The translations under genes were made by a program, and so were the position numbers. A DNA stretch of 64,000 nt from contig NZ_JAIWHV010000010.1 of NCBI RefSeq assembly GCF_020177375.1, positions 35,244 through 99,243 on the forward strand. Direction: 5' to 3'. Below the pieces are notes generated by a model. It did no database searches. It was given only the letters and a program-made list of their open reading frames with translations, and had not been told where the DNA came from. Positions 27,457-39,403 of this stretch are shown here, in pieces (position 1 is the first letter of the stretch; each line of letters opens with the position of its first letter). This DNA is from Saliphagus infecundisoli. Lineage in GTDB: Archaea > Halobacteriota > Halobacteria > Halobacteriales > Natrialbaceae.

Positions 27457-28980
27457 TCAGAACAGGACCCGATAGTAGTACGGGCTGACGAGCCCTTCGA
27501 TCAGCCCGGCGACCGCGAGCAGGAGTCCGACGCCGACGAGCACCCGGAACGCGCCCTCGAGTTCGTCGGCCAGCCCGTCCCGGCCGAGTCCGCCCCGCCA
27601 GGCCCGCCAGCCGACGACCCCGAGACGGATCCCGAGGGCGCCGGCGACGAAGATCGCGGGGATCTCGAGGACCCCGTGGGGCGCGACGAACGCGAGTAGC
27701 TCGGCGGGATCGGCCTCAAGGCGACCGTAGATTCCCAGCATCAGCCCGTTGAACCAGATCGAGACGACCGCGGGGACCGCGAGGACGACGCCGCCGAAGG
27801 CGGTCGTCAGCGCGACCGTCCAGTTGTTCGCGAAGAACTCGACTGCGGCCCCGAGCGGCCGGTGGCCCTCCAGGCGGGCCGCGATCGAGGCCTCGAGAGT
27901 ACCCTCAAAGGGGGCGATGGCGACCCATCCCATTCCGAAGCCGGCGAGCCCGGTCGCGACAGCGAGGGCATGGAGTCCCGGACGGCCGCGGACGAAGGCC
28001 GCGAGTTCGGCCCATCCCCGGCGGAGCCCGCCGGCGAACTGGCTCGCGAGCGAGCGCTCTGCGGGCGCGGGAATCGCCAAGGGGTCGCGGTAGTCGGCGT
28101 ACAACCCGGTCTTGATGAGGTCGAGGACGGGGAAGACGAGGAGGGTCCCGACGAGCGGGACGAGCGCCGTCACCGAGACCAGCGAGAGGACGCCGGCGGC
28201 GACCGCGGAGCCGACGGCGGCGGCGACCGCGAGGACGTAGTAGAAGACGGCCCCCGAGAGCCGGCGCCGGACGAACCCCGCCGCGTGTCGGACCGACCGG
28301 AACGCGCCGACGCCGTCGACGACGACTGCGACGGGGGCAAAGGCGAACAGCGCACGGACGACGAGGACGGCGACCAGCCACAGGAGCCCGCCCAGGAGAC
28401 CGACGAAGGCCGCGACGATCGGGTCGCCGACACCCGCGACGGTGACCCCGGTGGCGAGCGAGGCGAGCACCCCGACCCCGATCGTGACGCCGATCCAGGC
28501 GAGGATCTCCAGCAGGTAGAGCCCGAGGATCGAGAGCCAGTACCGACGGACGCCGGCGATCCCGGCGACGAGCCCGCGCTCGCCCCGCAGCCGGGCGCGA
28601 CAGGCCGCGAGCCGGCCCGCGGTCACGCCCGCGTACAGCACGACGATCACGGCGACCGTCAGGAGCACGGCGAGGATGAGCACGGCCGTCGTCCCCGGCG
28701 TGAAAAGCGGCTCCAGCGCCGAGAACAGGTTTTCGCTCCACTCGGCGACCGCATCGGGATCGTTCGCGGGGGGCTCGGACTCGAGGGCGGCGAGGTCCTC
28801 GCGGGCGGTCGCGAGCCGCCCCGAGGCCGCGAGCCGGAGGTATACGACGGCGAGTCCGAGAAAGGTCACCACCCGACCGATCGTCGGGACCGCCGCGCTG
28901 AGAACGTACAACGGGAGGAGATCGGTGGGGCGGTTCCGGAGCGTCCTAGCGGCCGCCGTCACCGACTCGGAGAGGCGCAT
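27457..28980 (-). CDS. SpoIIM/DUF95-type multi-span membrane protein
   Basis: The 507-residue protein has about ten membrane spans. The C-terminal third matches the stage II sporulation M (DUF95) family: FFANNWTVALTTAFGGVVL near 380, the VPAVVSIWFNGLMLGIYG region and AFVAPHGVLEIPAIFVAGA near 432. The N-terminal part is a haloarchaeal extension with its own six or so spans. Archaeal SpoIIM relatives are not sporulation proteins, and a membrane transport or channel role has been guessed. No neighbour clarifies its job. Confidence 0.83.
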   Translation of the reverse strand: MRLSESVTAAARTLRNRPTDLLPLYVLSAAVPTIGRVVTFLGLAVVYLRLAASGRLATAREDLAALESEPPANDPDAVAEWSENLFSALEPLFTPGTTAVLILAVLLTVAVIVVLYAGVTAGRLAACRARLRGERGLVAGIAGVRRYWLSILGLYLLEILAWIGVTIGVGVLASLATGVTVAGVGDPIVAAFVGLLGGLLWLVAVLVVRALFAFAPVAVVVDGVGAFRSVRHAAGFVRRRLSGAVFYYVLAVAAAVGSAVAAGVLSLVSVTALVPLVGTLLVFPVLDLIKTGLYADYRDPLAIPAPAERSLASQFAGGLRRGWAELAAFVRGRPGLHALAVATGLAGFGMGWVAIAPFEGTLEASIAARLEGHRPLGAAVEFFANNWTVALTTAFGGVVLAVPAVVSIWFNGLMLGIYGRLEADPAELLAFVAPHGVLEIPAIFVAGALGIRLGVVGWRAWRGGLGRDGLADELEGAFRVLVGVGLLLAVAGLIEGLVSPYYYRVLF

Positions 28981-29107
28981 GGCGGAATATCGCGGCGCTG
29001 GTCAGTTAAACGAACCGACCGCTTTCGCCCGGTCGGGGACGGCGGTGGACCGTTCGATCGCGGCGCAGTATGGCGATTGACGGCGCACTGACTCGTCTCC
29101 GACCGTA

Positions 29108-29581
29108 TCAGTCGGGAGCCATCCCTTTCGCCCCCAATTCCTCGAGGGCCGCCTCCGACTTCTCGAGAGCGAGGTCCATCCCCGCGAGGACGCTCCCGGC
29201 CTTGGTGAACTGGATCTCCCCGTAGACGACGACCTGGATCCGGTTGCCCCAGGGATCGTGGAAGTCGATCCCGTCGGTGTCGAGCCGGGAGACGTCGAGC
29301 GCATCGAGGCGGTCCTCGACGGCCCTGCTGTCGTCTACGACGAGGCCGACGTGGCGATGGCCGTCGCGTCCGTCCGCTCCGTCGGTCTCCATCAGCGCCA
29401 GGAACTGATCGCCCATGTCGAGGAAGACGGCGGTCTCCGAGCGCCCCCGAAGCGGGAACTCGAAGATCGAGCCGTAGAACTCTATGGCTTCGTCGACGTC
29501 GCCGACCTCGAGGGCAGTGTGGTTGATGCCGACGAGTCTGGCGCGGTCCTCGGCGCTTCCGGTGTCGTCCTCGTCCGTCAT
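29108..29581 (-). CDS. VOC-family (glyoxalase/dioxygenase-like) protein
   Basis: The 157-residue protein has a single vicinal-oxygen-chelate module. GINHTALEVGDVDEAIEFYG near residue 18 supplies a candidate His ligand, HRHVGLVVDD near residue 75 the second region, and DPWGNRIQVV near residue 113 the terminal strand. The last 40 residues form a helical tail. Members include glyoxalase I, extradiol dioxygenases and metal-binding resistance proteins. Substrate cannot be predicted. The start at 29581 follows the family; nine more upstream codons are open. Confidence 0.8.
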   Translation of the reverse strand: MTDEDDTGSAEDRARLVGINHTALEVGDVDEAIEFYGSIFEFPLRGRSETAVFLDMGDQFLALMETDGADGRDGHRHVGLVVDDSRAVEDRLDALDVSRLDTDGIDFHDPWGNRIQVVVYGEIQFTKAGSVLAGMDLALEKSEAALEELGAKGMAPD

Positions 29582-29611
29582 ACTTCCGGCTTCGGCCTTT
29601 GCTCCCAAATG

Positions 29612-29782
29612 CTAGTGGGTCACCGGCTCCTCGGGCGACCAGTCCGGGGCGACGATGAAGGTGACGTGTTCGTCGTCCCGGAGCTGGTGGCGCTCGGCGG
29701 CCTGCTCGGCGAGGCCGCGCTCGCGGTAGGCGATCTCGAGGCCACAGCCGGTACAGACGAGTTTACACGTCGGTGGGGTCAT
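29612..29782 (-). CDS. Small zinc-ribbon-like protein
   Basis: This 56-residue open frame begins MTPPTCKLVCTGCGLEIAYR and ends in PDWSPEEPVTH. Three Cys residues in C-x3-C-x2-C spacing and later His residues suggest a metal site. Codon use is like neighbouring genes and homologous short haloarchaeal proteins with C-x2-C starts are common. The gap of 30 bases to the VOC gene start suggests it is the upstream cistron of that unit. No function is known. Confidence 0.65.
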   Translation of the reverse strand: MTPPTCKLVCTGCGLEIAYRERGLAEQAAERHQLRDDEHVTFIVAPDWSPEEPVTH

Positions 29783-29965
29783 CGTGGGGCGTCGGACGGA
29801 CGACGGCTCGCGCCCCCATTAGTACGTGTCACGTATACAACTATGTCCGGTCCGGAAGCGGATCGCCGGAGGCGGCGATTGGCCGTAGCCGATCGTTGCA
29901 CCGAGTATCCGGTCGTTGATACGACCGTCACGCGCTCCCGACAGTTACGAGCCGCGGGGAGTGGG

Positions 29966-29972
29966 CTTATGA
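29966..29972 (+). promoter_or_regulatory. TATA box for the TFB-like gene
   Basis: CTTATGA is centred 28 bases before the ATG at 29997, consistent with a leaderless mRNA. Confidence 0.5.
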
Positions 29973-29996
29973 TCCTCGGGCGAGTACCGGGTTTCA

Positions 29997-30305
29997 ATGC
30001 ATAGCGCGCGCGAACGCGTCGAACACGAGCGCTGGCTCGCCGAGATCGCACGGATCGGCGACGGCCTCGACCTCTCCCCCGAGGCGATATCGTGTGCCGA
30101 GGACCTCTTTCTCGCGGACGTGCCGGCGGCCGACCGGTCGAAGCGGGTCGCCGCCGCGGCCAGCCTCTACGCCGGCGGGTTGATCGCAGGCGACGGCCGC
30201 TCGCAGGGGGAGGTCGCCGACGCCGCTGACGTCTCCCGGCTCTCGATCCAGCAACGCTGGAAGGCGGTCGTCGAACGGGCGGGACTGGAGGCGCCGGGCT
30301 GGTAG
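29997..30305 (+). CDS. Small TFIIB/cyclin-fold-like transcription factor
   Basis: The 102-residue protein is one cyclin-like helical repeat: ERWLAEIARIGDGLDLSPEA, then CAEDLFLADV, AAASLYAGGLIAGDGRSQGE and a terminal HTH-like ADVSRLSIQQRWKAVV. This is how the core domain of archaeal TFB looks, but the zinc ribbon and second repeat are missing. Halobacteria carry many such single-repeat TFB relatives. It may adjust transcription initiation, for example by contacting promoters or competing with TFB; this is inferred. Confidence 0.78.
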   Translation: MHSARERVEHERWLAEIARIGDGLDLSPEAISCAEDLFLADVPAADRSKRVAAAASLYAGGLIAGDGRSQGEVADAADVSRLSIQQRWKAVVERAGLEAPGW

Positions 30306-30376
30306 GACCTCGCTGCCGGGTCGTGTCGGGCACGCCGACCGGCAGGTGTATGACGGGTTTCCAACAACAGTCACGT

Positions 30377-30649
30377 ATGCACCCGGCCCGGTTCGTTTCG
30401 TACTGTTTCGTCTATAGCGGCGCGTTGCTGGTAGCGATGCATCTCCTGCTATTCAGCCCGGGTCGCTGGCTCGTCACGATCGGAAACGCCGCGACCGGTC
30501 TCATCATCGTGGCAACGGGGGGATACAGGATCGTGTCGGAACGGGGCGAGCAGAGCCCGGAGAAGTACAGTCTGATCACCTACGTCATGGGGGCGTTCGC
30601 GCTCCTAGTGACGGCGCTGTTTCTGGTCGCACTTTCGATAGCCTGGTAG
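30377..30649 (+). CDS. Small three-span membrane protein
   Basis: The 90-residue protein has hydrophobic spans at about 5-25, 31-48 and 66-88, with a short charged loop SERGEQSPEKYS. It starts at the ATG at 30377; earlier in-frame starts lack homology support. It follows the TFB-like gene by 71 bases. I do not recognise the family. Confidence 0.6.
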   Translation: MHPARFVSYCFVYSGALLVAMHLLLFSPGRWLVTIGNAATGLIIVATGGYRIVSERGEQSPEKYSLITYVMGAFALLVTALFLVALSIAW

Positions 30650-30707
30650 GGTCCCGTCGTGTCCGGGAGAGGGTTTCCTCCGGACCGGGATCGAATCGGG
30701 AGCCGTG

Positions 30708-31175
30708 CTACCGCCGGTTCAGTACCCGGCCGTGCTCGTCGATCTCGCCGTTGACGATCCGGGTGCTCGAGATGATCTCGCCGTCGGCGGCGCGTTCGTG
30801 AGGGACGACGAGGAGTTCGAGGGGGTCGTGGCCCCGCTCGCGCCGGAGGTCGTTGATCCGCAGGCCGCCATCGACGGTTTCGGGGGAGACGATCAGCATG
30901 TCGAAGGCGGGTTCGGTCGCGATCCCCGTCGATTCCTCCAGCGGGCGGATCTCGAACTCCCGGCCGTGCTCGCGGGCGAGGGGCTCGAGTTCGGCCGCGA
31001 GGTCGCGTTCGCGCTCGTCGTAGGGACGGATCTCCCGGTCCTCGTGGCGGGTCTTCGGGGCGAGCTCGTCGCTGGTCAGCCCGACGGTCACGTCCCCGTG
31101 TTCGAACGCCCGTTCGAACAGCCGGCGGTGGCCGTCGTGGACGGGGTCGAACGTCCCTCCGAGCGCGACGTTCAT
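30708..31175 (-). CDS. coaD: Phosphopantetheine adenylyltransferase (archaeal type)
   Basis: The 155-residue nucleotidyltransferase converts 4'-phosphopantetheine and ATP to dephospho-Co[18 protein letters not shown] near residue 4 carries the GxFDPxHxGH nucleotide motif, with [11 protein letters not shown] (ISSTRI) near residue 135. Sequence and length match the archaeal/eukaryotic-like CoaD family rather than bacterial CoaD. The ATG at 31175 is just upstream of the divergent malic enzyme promoter region. It works in CoA biosynthesis, relevant to nearby acyl-CoA genes such as HMG-CoA synthase. Confidence 0.93.
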   Translation of the reverse strand: MNVALGGTFDPVHDGHRRLFERAFEHGDVTVGLTSDELAPKTRHEDREIRPYDERERDLAAELEPLAREHGREFEIRPLEESTGIATEPAFDMLIVSPETVDGGLRINDLRRERGHDPLELLVVPHERAADGEIISSTRIVNGEIDEHGRVLNRR

Positions 31176-31285
31176 ACCCCTCCCACTGGCGGCGAGCCTA
31201 TAAAGGGGTCGGCCGACGACTGACTTCGTCGATCGTCGAACACCCCGTTCACATCATTTTTGTACCTCGGTTCTGTGGGTCCAAT

Positions 31286-33535
<2,250 letters not shown>

Positions 33536-33598
33536 GGAGGATCCGGGAGGGACGGCCGCCCCCGGAGCACTTATTGCGTTCATCTCGCTACACACGAT

Positions 33599-34246
33599 GT
33601 GGAGTCCCCGTTCGACGTCCTCCGAATCGCTCCCGACGCCGACGACGCCGAAATAGAGCGGGCCTACCGGGAGCGGGTCAAGGAGGCCCACCCCGACCAC
33701 GGCGGCAGCGCCGATGAGTTCCAGCGGGTCAGGGCGGCCTACGAGGCCGCCGCCGCCGACGCGCTCGCCGATCCCGCGGACTACGCCTCCGAGGACGACC
33801 CCGATCCCGCCGAGCCCGACGAGGAAACGTACCGGATCGAGTATCTGAACTACGAACGCCTCGCCGACCGGGGGTGGGGTCTTACCGACGCGGACCTCTT
33901 CGAGAAGGCCTCGATGGCCGACTTCCCCGCGGGCGACTACGGCCGCTTCCTCGCCGATCCCCACGAAACGCTGCTGGAAGCCGCCGAGGACCGTGGCTTT
34001 TCCTGGCCGTATGCCTGTCGGGGTGGCGCCTGTGCGAACTGTGCGGTCGCGGTGATCGACGGCGAGATGACGACGCCCGTCGACCACATCCTCCCCGAGG
34101 AGATGACCGATCGGGGGATCCGGCTCTCGTGTGTCGGCGAGCCGATCACCGAGGACATGCGGGTCGTCTACAACGTTAAGCATCTGCCCGAACTCGACGA
34201 CCTCCGCTTGCCGCCCCGCCCCTTCGAGGGGGCGGCCGTCGATTGA
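33599..34246 (+). CDS. fer: J-domain/2Fe-2S ferredoxin fusion protein
   Basis: The 215-residue protein starts at the GTG at 33599; an ATG at 33597 is in another frame. Residues 1-60 form a J domain with the EAHPDHGG (HPD) motif. Residues about 80-215 form a plant-type 2Fe-2S ferredoxin of the halophile kind. The cluster Cys lie in YACRGGACANCAVAV near residue 140 and LSCVGE near 180. Halophilic ferredoxin passes electrons for 2-oxoacid oxidoreductases. The N-terminal J-type module is a known haloarchaeal feature whose partner chaperone is unproven. Confidence 0.88.
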   Translation: MESPFDVLRIAPDADDAEIERAYRERVKEAHPDHGGSADEFQRVRAAYEAAAADALADPADYASEDDPDPAEPDEETYRIEYLNYERLADRGWGLTDADLFEKASMADFPAGDYGRFLADPHETLLEAAEDRGFSWPYACRGGACANCAVAVIDGEMTTPVDHILPEEMTDRGIRLSCVGEPITEDMRVVYNVKHLPELDDLRLPPRPFEGAAVD

Positions 34247-34407
34247 TCCGGTCTCCCGGTGGCCCGTCCGCGCCTCGCGGTCCACGGTGGGTGCGCTTTC
34301 GGACGGAACCGGAGATCAGTCGGTAGCGCCCTCCTCGGCCCGGTTTTTCTTCTTCGGGACGGCGAGCCTAGAGAAAGGCCTTTCACGCGGCCGGTGTAGG
34401 TGGGCGT

Positions 34408-34989
34408 ATGAGCAACCCCCCTACCGAGTTCTACTCGGAAGAACGCTGGCAGAACTGGATCGGCCGCATCGACGACGAGGAGATCGACCCCGAGGACGAG
34501 GACTCCGCGCGACTCCTCTTGAACCTCCAGGACGACACCGCGATCGCGATCGCGAAGATCGTCTCGGCGTACGACGACGGCGACCTGAGCGAGGAGGAGG
34601 CCTTAGAAGAGATCGGGGACGTCCGCGAGATCGTCCTCGCGGAGGTCGAGATCGACGACGAGGAGAAAGTGATGCTCGTCGACGGCGTCCAGACGAGCCT
34701 CGTCTGCGTCTTCATCGCCGCAGAGGAGTACGTCGCGGGCGGCCCCGCCGAGGAGGCGAGCGTCGAGGAGTACCTCCGGGCGGCCGCGAACGCCGAGGCC
34801 GAGGAGGATCTGGACTCGGCGCTTGGCTACGCCGCACAGGCCGGCACGCTCGTCATCGACGGCGAGAACCTGGACATCTCGGTCGCCGAGGATCTGGAGT
34901 ACGGTCTCGTCACCGAGTGGATCAACGGACTCGACAGCCTCCAGAGCGCGATGAGCGATCCGGAACTGATCGAGGAAGACGAGGAGTAA
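34408..34989 (+). CDS. DUF2150 family protein
   Basis: The 193-residue, strongly acidic, all-helical protein begins MSNPPTEFYSEERWQNWIGRI, the signature opening of DUF2150. No catalytic motif, signal or membrane segment is seen. Charge and helicity suggest a protein-interaction role. The family is restricted to archaea and uncharacterised. A 10-base palindrome AAAGGCCTTT at 34375-34384 lies 24 bases before the ATG, near the likely promoter, and could be an operator. Confidence 0.85.
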   Translation: MSNPPTEFYSEERWQNWIGRIDDEEIDPEDEDSARLLLNLQDDTAIAIAKIVSAYDDGDLSEEEALEEIGDVREIVLAEVEIDDEEKVMLVDGVQTSLVCVFIAAEEYVAGGPAEEASVEEYLRAAANAEAEEDLDSALGYAAQAGTLVIDGENLDISVAEDLEYGLVTEWINGLDSLQSAMSDPELIEEDEE

Positions 34990-35097
34990 GCCGGCAGGGG
35001 GACTCTCAGGAGATCGGGCCCACGAGAGCCGCTCGGATCGACACGCGTCGAAACGCGGAACGACACTACCTTGTAGCCACGCCCGCACGTAATGGGC

Positions 35098-36435
35098 ATG
35101 AACACCGTCGGTATCGACGCCGTCGAGATCTGGACGGGGAACCTGCGTCTGGATCTCCCGGACACTTTCGCTCCCCAGAAGGGCGAGGACCCAGAGAAGT
35201 ACACGAAGGGACTGGGGCTGAACGCCTCTTCGTTCCCGGACAGCTACGAGGACATCGTCACGATGGCCGCGAACGCCGCCTACCGGCTGATGGATCGCAA
35301 GGGACTCGAACCCGAGGACATCGGTCGGATCGACGTCGCCACCGAGAGCGCCTTCGACAACTCGAAGCCGGTCTCGACGTACGTCGCGGGCTGTCTCGAG
35401 CAGGTGTACGGCCAGGACTTCCACCACGCCAACAAGGGCGAGCGGAAGTTCGCCTGCATCGCGGGCACCCAGAGCCTCGACGACGCCTACAACTGGATCA
35501 AGGCGGGCCGGAATCGGGGCCGAGGTGCCCTGGTGATCGCGACCGACACCGCCCTCTACGCGCGGGGCGACGCCGGCGAGGCGACCCAGGGCGCGGGCGC
35601 GGTCGCGATGTACATCACCGAGGACCCCTCGCTGGTCGAACTCTCGACCGAACAGGGCTACGGGAGCGCCGACGAGACCGACTTCCTCAAGCCCAACCAG
35701 CAGTTCCCCTCAGTCGACGGCAAACGCTCGGTCCAGGTCTACCTCGCGCGGATGCGCGAGGCGCTGACCGACTACGAATCCGTCGCCGGCGACATCCACC
35801 CCGACGACATCGCCTACGTCCCCTTCCACACCCCGTTCCCGGGAATGGTCCGGAAGGCCGGCCTGCTGGCCTACCGCCACGTCACCCGCGACACCGAGAT
35901 CGAGGAGGAACTCGCGGCCGAGATCGGCCGCCAGCCCCGCCGCGAGGCGTTCGACGACGAGGACGCGTATCGGGAGGCCGTCCGGGAGTACATGGACGCG
36001 CTGAAGGAGACCGACCGCTACCGGGGGTGGTACGCCGAGACCATCGACCCGACGCTAACCATCTCCCGGGAGGTCGGCAACTGGTACACCGGCTCGGTCC
36101 ACGTCGCCCGTGCGAGCGCGCTCAAACACGCCCTCGAGGACGGCCGGGACCTCGCGGGCGAGTCGCTGTACGTCGGCTCCTACGGCAGCGGCGCCCAGGC
36201 CGAGATCCACGAGGAGACCGTCGTCGAGGGCTGGGAGGCAGAGATCGAGGCGCTGAACGTGGACGCCCAGCTCGCCGACCGCCACGACCTCACCTGGGAG
36301 GAGTACGAGCGGATCCACGACGCCCACAACCACGACGTCGACAGCGACGTCGAACCGCTGACGACCCCCGAGGACGAGTTCGCCTTCGACGGCTGGGGGC
36401 CGATGGGCGAGCGCCAGTACCGGTTCGTCGAGTAG
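35098..36435 (+). CDS. hmgB: Hydroxymethylglutaryl-CoA synthase
   Basis: The 445-residue thiolase-fold enzyme condenses acetoacetyl-CoA and acetyl-CoA to HMG-CoA, the first committed step toward mevalonate and archaeal isoprenoid lipids. The start [20 protein letters not shown] follows the family; an ATG two codons upstream is also possible. The catalytic Cys lies in [15 protein letters not shown] near residue 120, the His in [15 protein letters not shown] near 243, and the acid in [11 protein letters not shown] near 80. Gene symbol usage varies (mvaS, hmgB). Confidence 0.93.
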   Translation: MNTVGIDAVEIWTGNLRLDLPDTFAPQKGEDPEKYTKGLGLNASSFPDSYEDIVTMAANAAYRLMDRKGLEPEDIGRIDVATESAFDNSKPVSTYVAGCLEQVYGQDFHHANKGERKFACIAGTQSLDDAYNWIKAGRNRGRGALVIATDTALYARGDAGEATQGAGAVAMYITEDPSLVELSTEQGYGSADETDFLKPNQQFPSVDGKRSVQVYLARMREALTDYESVAGDIHPDDIAYVPFHTPFPGMVRKAGLLAYRHVTRDTEIEEELAAEIGRQPRREAFDDEDAYREAVREYMDALKETDRYRGWYAETIDPTLTISREVGNWYTGSVHVARASALKHALEDGRDLAGESLYVGSYGSGAQAEIHEETVVEGWEAEIEALNVDAQLADRHDLTWEEYERIHDAHNHDVDSDVEPLTTPEDEFAFDGWGPMGERQYRFVE

Positions 36436-36568
36436 CGCCGAGGGGCCCGCGAGCCAGAGAGGTGCGTTCTTAACCCCGCCCTCCCAACGGGAACCCAACG
36501 TGTCCCGGGAGACGCCCGCGTTCGGACGGGGATCGAGCGAAGACGGCCGGGACGGGAGTTTTGCTACC

Positions 36569-37906
36569 ATGTACGGATCACACGAGACGGGGAGTCCGTA
36601 CGCTCCCCACACGGACGAGAACGCCGCGGCGATGCTCGAGACCATCGGGGCGGAGTCGATCGGGGAGCTGTTCGACATTCCCGAGTCGGTCCGGTTCGAC
36701 GGCGAGTTCGGCATCGACGCCCGCACGGAGCGCGAGACGCGCCGGCTCGTCGAGGGGATCCTCGCACGAAACGACGACCAGGTCGAACTGCTCGGGCGGG
36801 GCCACTACGGCTACTACGTCCCCTCGCTGGTCGACCACCTCGCCGACCGCTCGGAGTTTCTGACCTCCTACACCCAGTACCAGCCCGAGACCTCCCAGGG
36901 CTTCCTCCAGGCACTGTTCGAGTACCAGTCGCTGCTGGTCGAGTTGACGGGCCTGGGGGTCGCGAACTGCTCGATGTACGACGCCGCGACGGCCCTGGGC
37001 GAGGCCGCCACCCTCGCGGATCGGGCCCGGTCCGTCTCGGGAACCCGCGTGCTCGTTCCCGATATCCTTCGGGAGGGCCGGCGGGAGACGTTGCAAAACT
37101 ACGTCGCCGGTACCGATCTGGCGATCGAGGAGTATCCCACCCGGGAATCGACGGTTGACCTCGCGGGGCTCGAAGAGCGGGTCGACGACGACTGCGTGAT
37201 GGTGTACGCCGAGACGCCCACCGTTCGAGGCGCGGTCGAGGAACGGCTAGAGGAGGTCGGCGACCTCGCGAGCGGGGCGGGCGCGCTGTTCGTCCTCGGC
37301 TCGGATCCCGTCGCGCTCTCGCTTCTCCAGCGGCCCGCTGACGTCGGCGCCGACGTCGTCGTCGGCGACGCCTCGGTTCTGGGACTCGGAACGAGCTACG
37401 GGATGGGTCTGGGGCTCTTCGCCACTCGCGAGAAACACCTCCGGCAGGTGCCCGGCCGACTCGTCGGCGCGAGCGAGGATTCGCGCGACCGGCGGGCGTA
37501 CACGCTGACGCTCCAGACACGCGAACAGCACATCCGCCGGGAGCGTGCGACGAGCAACATCTGTACGAACCAGGCGTGGGTCGCGCTCCGATCGGCGATC
37601 CACGCCGCCGGTTTGGGCCCCGACGGACTCGCCGAACTCGCCGCCCGCGGCGTCAGGCGCGCCGAGAGCGTCGCCGAGCGAGTGGACGGAATCGACGGGC
37701 TGACGGCGCCGGTCGACGACCGGCGGCTGTTCCGGGAGTTCGTCGTTCGGACGGAGCGGGACGCGGACGCTCTCCGGGCGGATCTCGGCGACCGAGGGTT
37801 CGCGGTCCACGCGCTCTCGGCCGACGAGATCCAGTGTTGTGTCGCGGGCGCGACCGACGGGGAGATCGACGGCTTTCTCGCGGCTCTGGAGGAGGTGACC
37901 CGATGA
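36569..37906 (+). CDS. gcvPA: Glycine cleavage system P protein, subunit 1
   Basis: The 445-residue protein is the N-terminal half of split glycine dehydrogenase (decarboxylating). [18 protein letters not shown] begins the family match. [14 protein letters not shown] and [20 protein letters not shown] near residues 90-125 are conserved in GcvPA. It has no PLP lysine; the partner has it. The ATG at 36569 is preferred over a GTG at 36500. The ATGA overlap with gcvPB indicates coupling. The P protein releases CO2 from glycine and passes aminomethyl to the H protein, whose gene is not in the window. Confidence 0.93.
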   Translation: MYGSHETGSPYAPHTDENAAAMLETIGAESIGELFDIPESVRFDGEFGIDARTERETRRLVEGILARNDDQVELLGRGHYGYYVPSLVDHLADRSEFLTSYTQYQPETSQGFLQALFEYQSLLVELTGLGVANCSMYDAATALGEAATLADRARSVSGTRVLVPDILREGRRETLQNYVAGTDLAIEEYPTRESTVDLAGLEERVDDDCVMVYAETPTVRGAVEERLEEVGDLASGAGALFVLGSDPVALSLLQRPADVGADVVVGDASVLGLGTSYGMGLGLFATREKHLRQVPGRLVGASEDSRDRRAYTLTLQTREQHIRRERATSNICTNQAWVALRSAIHAAGLGPDGLAELAARGVRRAESVAERVDGIDGLTAPVDDRRLFREFVVRTERDADALRADLGDRGFAVHALSADEIQCCVAGATDGEIDGFLAALEEVTR

Positions 37907-39402
37907 GATACGACCAGGCCCGGTGGACCCGAAACGGCGAGTACGAACCCCTCCTCGCCGAGAAGGACCTGACGCGGGTCGAGATCCGCGATACGGAGGG
38001 CGAAACGGGTGAGGAGAGCGGGAGCGCCGAGGGCGACGTGACGACTGTCGAGTCGCCGCTGCCCGACGAGTTGACCCGCGACGAGCTCGCTCTCCCGGGG
38101 CTCTCGGAACCGGAACTCGCACGCCACTACACCCGGCTCTCCCAGATGACCTACGCGATCACGACCGGCCCCTACCCCCTGGGGTCGTGTACGATGAAGT
38201 ACAACCCGACGTTCACCGAGGACGTCGCCGCCCTGCCAGACGCGGCGGTCCACCCAGACCGGCCCGCGGAGTCCGTTCAGGGCACCCTCGAACTCTGCTA
38301 CCGACTCCAGGACTACCTCGCGCGGATCGGCGGGATGGACGCGGTGACGCTCCAGCCGCCGGCAGGCGCGGCAGGCGAGTTCGTCGGGATCCGGGTCGCG
38401 TCGGCATACCACGAGGCAAACGGCGACGAGCGGTCGGAGGTCATCGTCCCCGAGAGCGCTCACGGGACGAACTTCGCGACCGCGGCTCTGGGGGGGTACG
38501 ACGTCGTCTCGCTGCCGAGCGACGAGGCGGGCCGGGTGGATCTCGGCGCGCTCGAGGCCGCGCTCTCGGAGGAGACCGCCGCCCTGATGCTCACCAACCC
38601 GAACACGCTCGGCCTCTTCGAGCGCGACATCGAGGAGATCGCCCGTATGGTCCACGACGTCGGCGGTCTGCTCTACTACGACGGGGCGAACCTGAACGCC
38701 CTCCTCGGACGGGCGCGACCGGGCGACATGGGCTTCGACGTGATGCACTACAACGTCCACAAGACCTTTGCGACGCCCCACGGCGGCGGCGGCCCCGGCG
38801 CCGGTCCGGTCGGCGTGTCCGAGGAACTCGCGTCCTTCCTCCCGGCGCCGCGGGTTCGGGAGGCCGGGGGCGAGAGCGCGGACCCGGAGGGGGAGCCGAC
38901 GTACGAGCGGTTCGATCCCCCCGAGACGATCGGGAAGGTCCACGGCTACGAGGGCAACTGGCTCGTGCTCCTGAAGGCCTTCGCCTACATCGCCCGGCTG
39001 GGCGACGAGGGGCTCGCGGACGCGAGCGCGAAGGCGGTCCTCAACGCGAACTACCTCGCCGAGCGAATCGAGTACGAGGTGCCCTACGGTCCGTTCCACC
39101 ACGAGTTCGTCGCCAGCGCGGGCGACCAGGACGCCGCCGACGTCGCCAAACGGATGCTCGACTACGGCGTCCACCCGCCGACGACGAAGTGGCCCGAGAT
39201 CGTCGGCGAGGCGCTGATGACCGAGCCGACGGAAGTCGAGAGCAAAGCCAGTCTGGATCAGCTCGCCGAGGCGTTCAATACGGTCGCGAGCGAGGCAACC
39301 GAGACGCTCGAGACCGCCCCCGAACGAACCGCGGCGGGGCGGATCGACCAGACCACGGCGGCGCGGACCCCTCGACTCTCCTGGCACGCATTGGGGGAGT
39401 AA
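37903..39402 (+). CDS. gcvPB: Glycine cleavage system P protein, subunit 2
   Basis: The 499-residue PLP half of glycine dehydrogenase. The PLP-binding Lys lies in [19 protein letters not shown] near residue 287. [14 protein letters not shown] near 93 and [13 protein letters not shown] near 185 are conserved GcvPB blocks. A 20-residue acidic insertion ([20 protein letters not shown] region) near residue 30 looks like haloadaptation. It is translated from an ATG overlapping the gcvPA stop. The two subunits make an alpha2-beta2 enzyme. Confidence 0.94.
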   Translation: MRYDQARWTRNGEYEPLLAEKDLTRVEIRDTEGETGEESGSAEGDVTTVESPLPDELTRDELALPGLSEPELARHYTRLSQMTYAITTGPYPLGSCTMKYNPTFTEDVAALPDAAVHPDRPAESVQGTLELCYRLQDYLARIGGMDAVTLQPPAGAAGEFVGIRVASAYHEANGDERSEVIVPESAHGTNFATAALGGYDVVSLPSDEAGRVDLGALEAALSEETAALMLTNPNTLGLFERDIEEIARMVHDVGGLLYYDGANLNALLGRARPGDMGFDVMHYNVHKTFATPHGGGGPGAGPVGVSEELASFLPAPRVREAGGESADPEGEPTYERFDPPETIGKVHGYEGNWLVLLKAFAYIARLGDEGLADASAKAVLNANYLAERIEYEVPYGPFHHEFVASAGDQDAADVAKRMLDYGVHPPTTKWPEIVGEALMTEPTEVESKASLDQLAEAFNTVASEATETLETAPERTAAGRIDQTTAARTPRLSWHALGE

Positions 39403-39403
39403 T

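Noticed and set aside
29843..30004. A 53-codon frame upstream of the TFB-like gene
   Set aside because: A TATA-like box near 29831 is too close to its ATG. The frame is Arg-rich and overlaps the promoter and start of the TFB-like gene.
34168..34386. A 72-codon minus-strand frame between the ferredoxin and DUF2150 genes
   Set aside because: It starts at a weak GTG, runs into the ferredoxin gene and has a basic, low-complexity translation.
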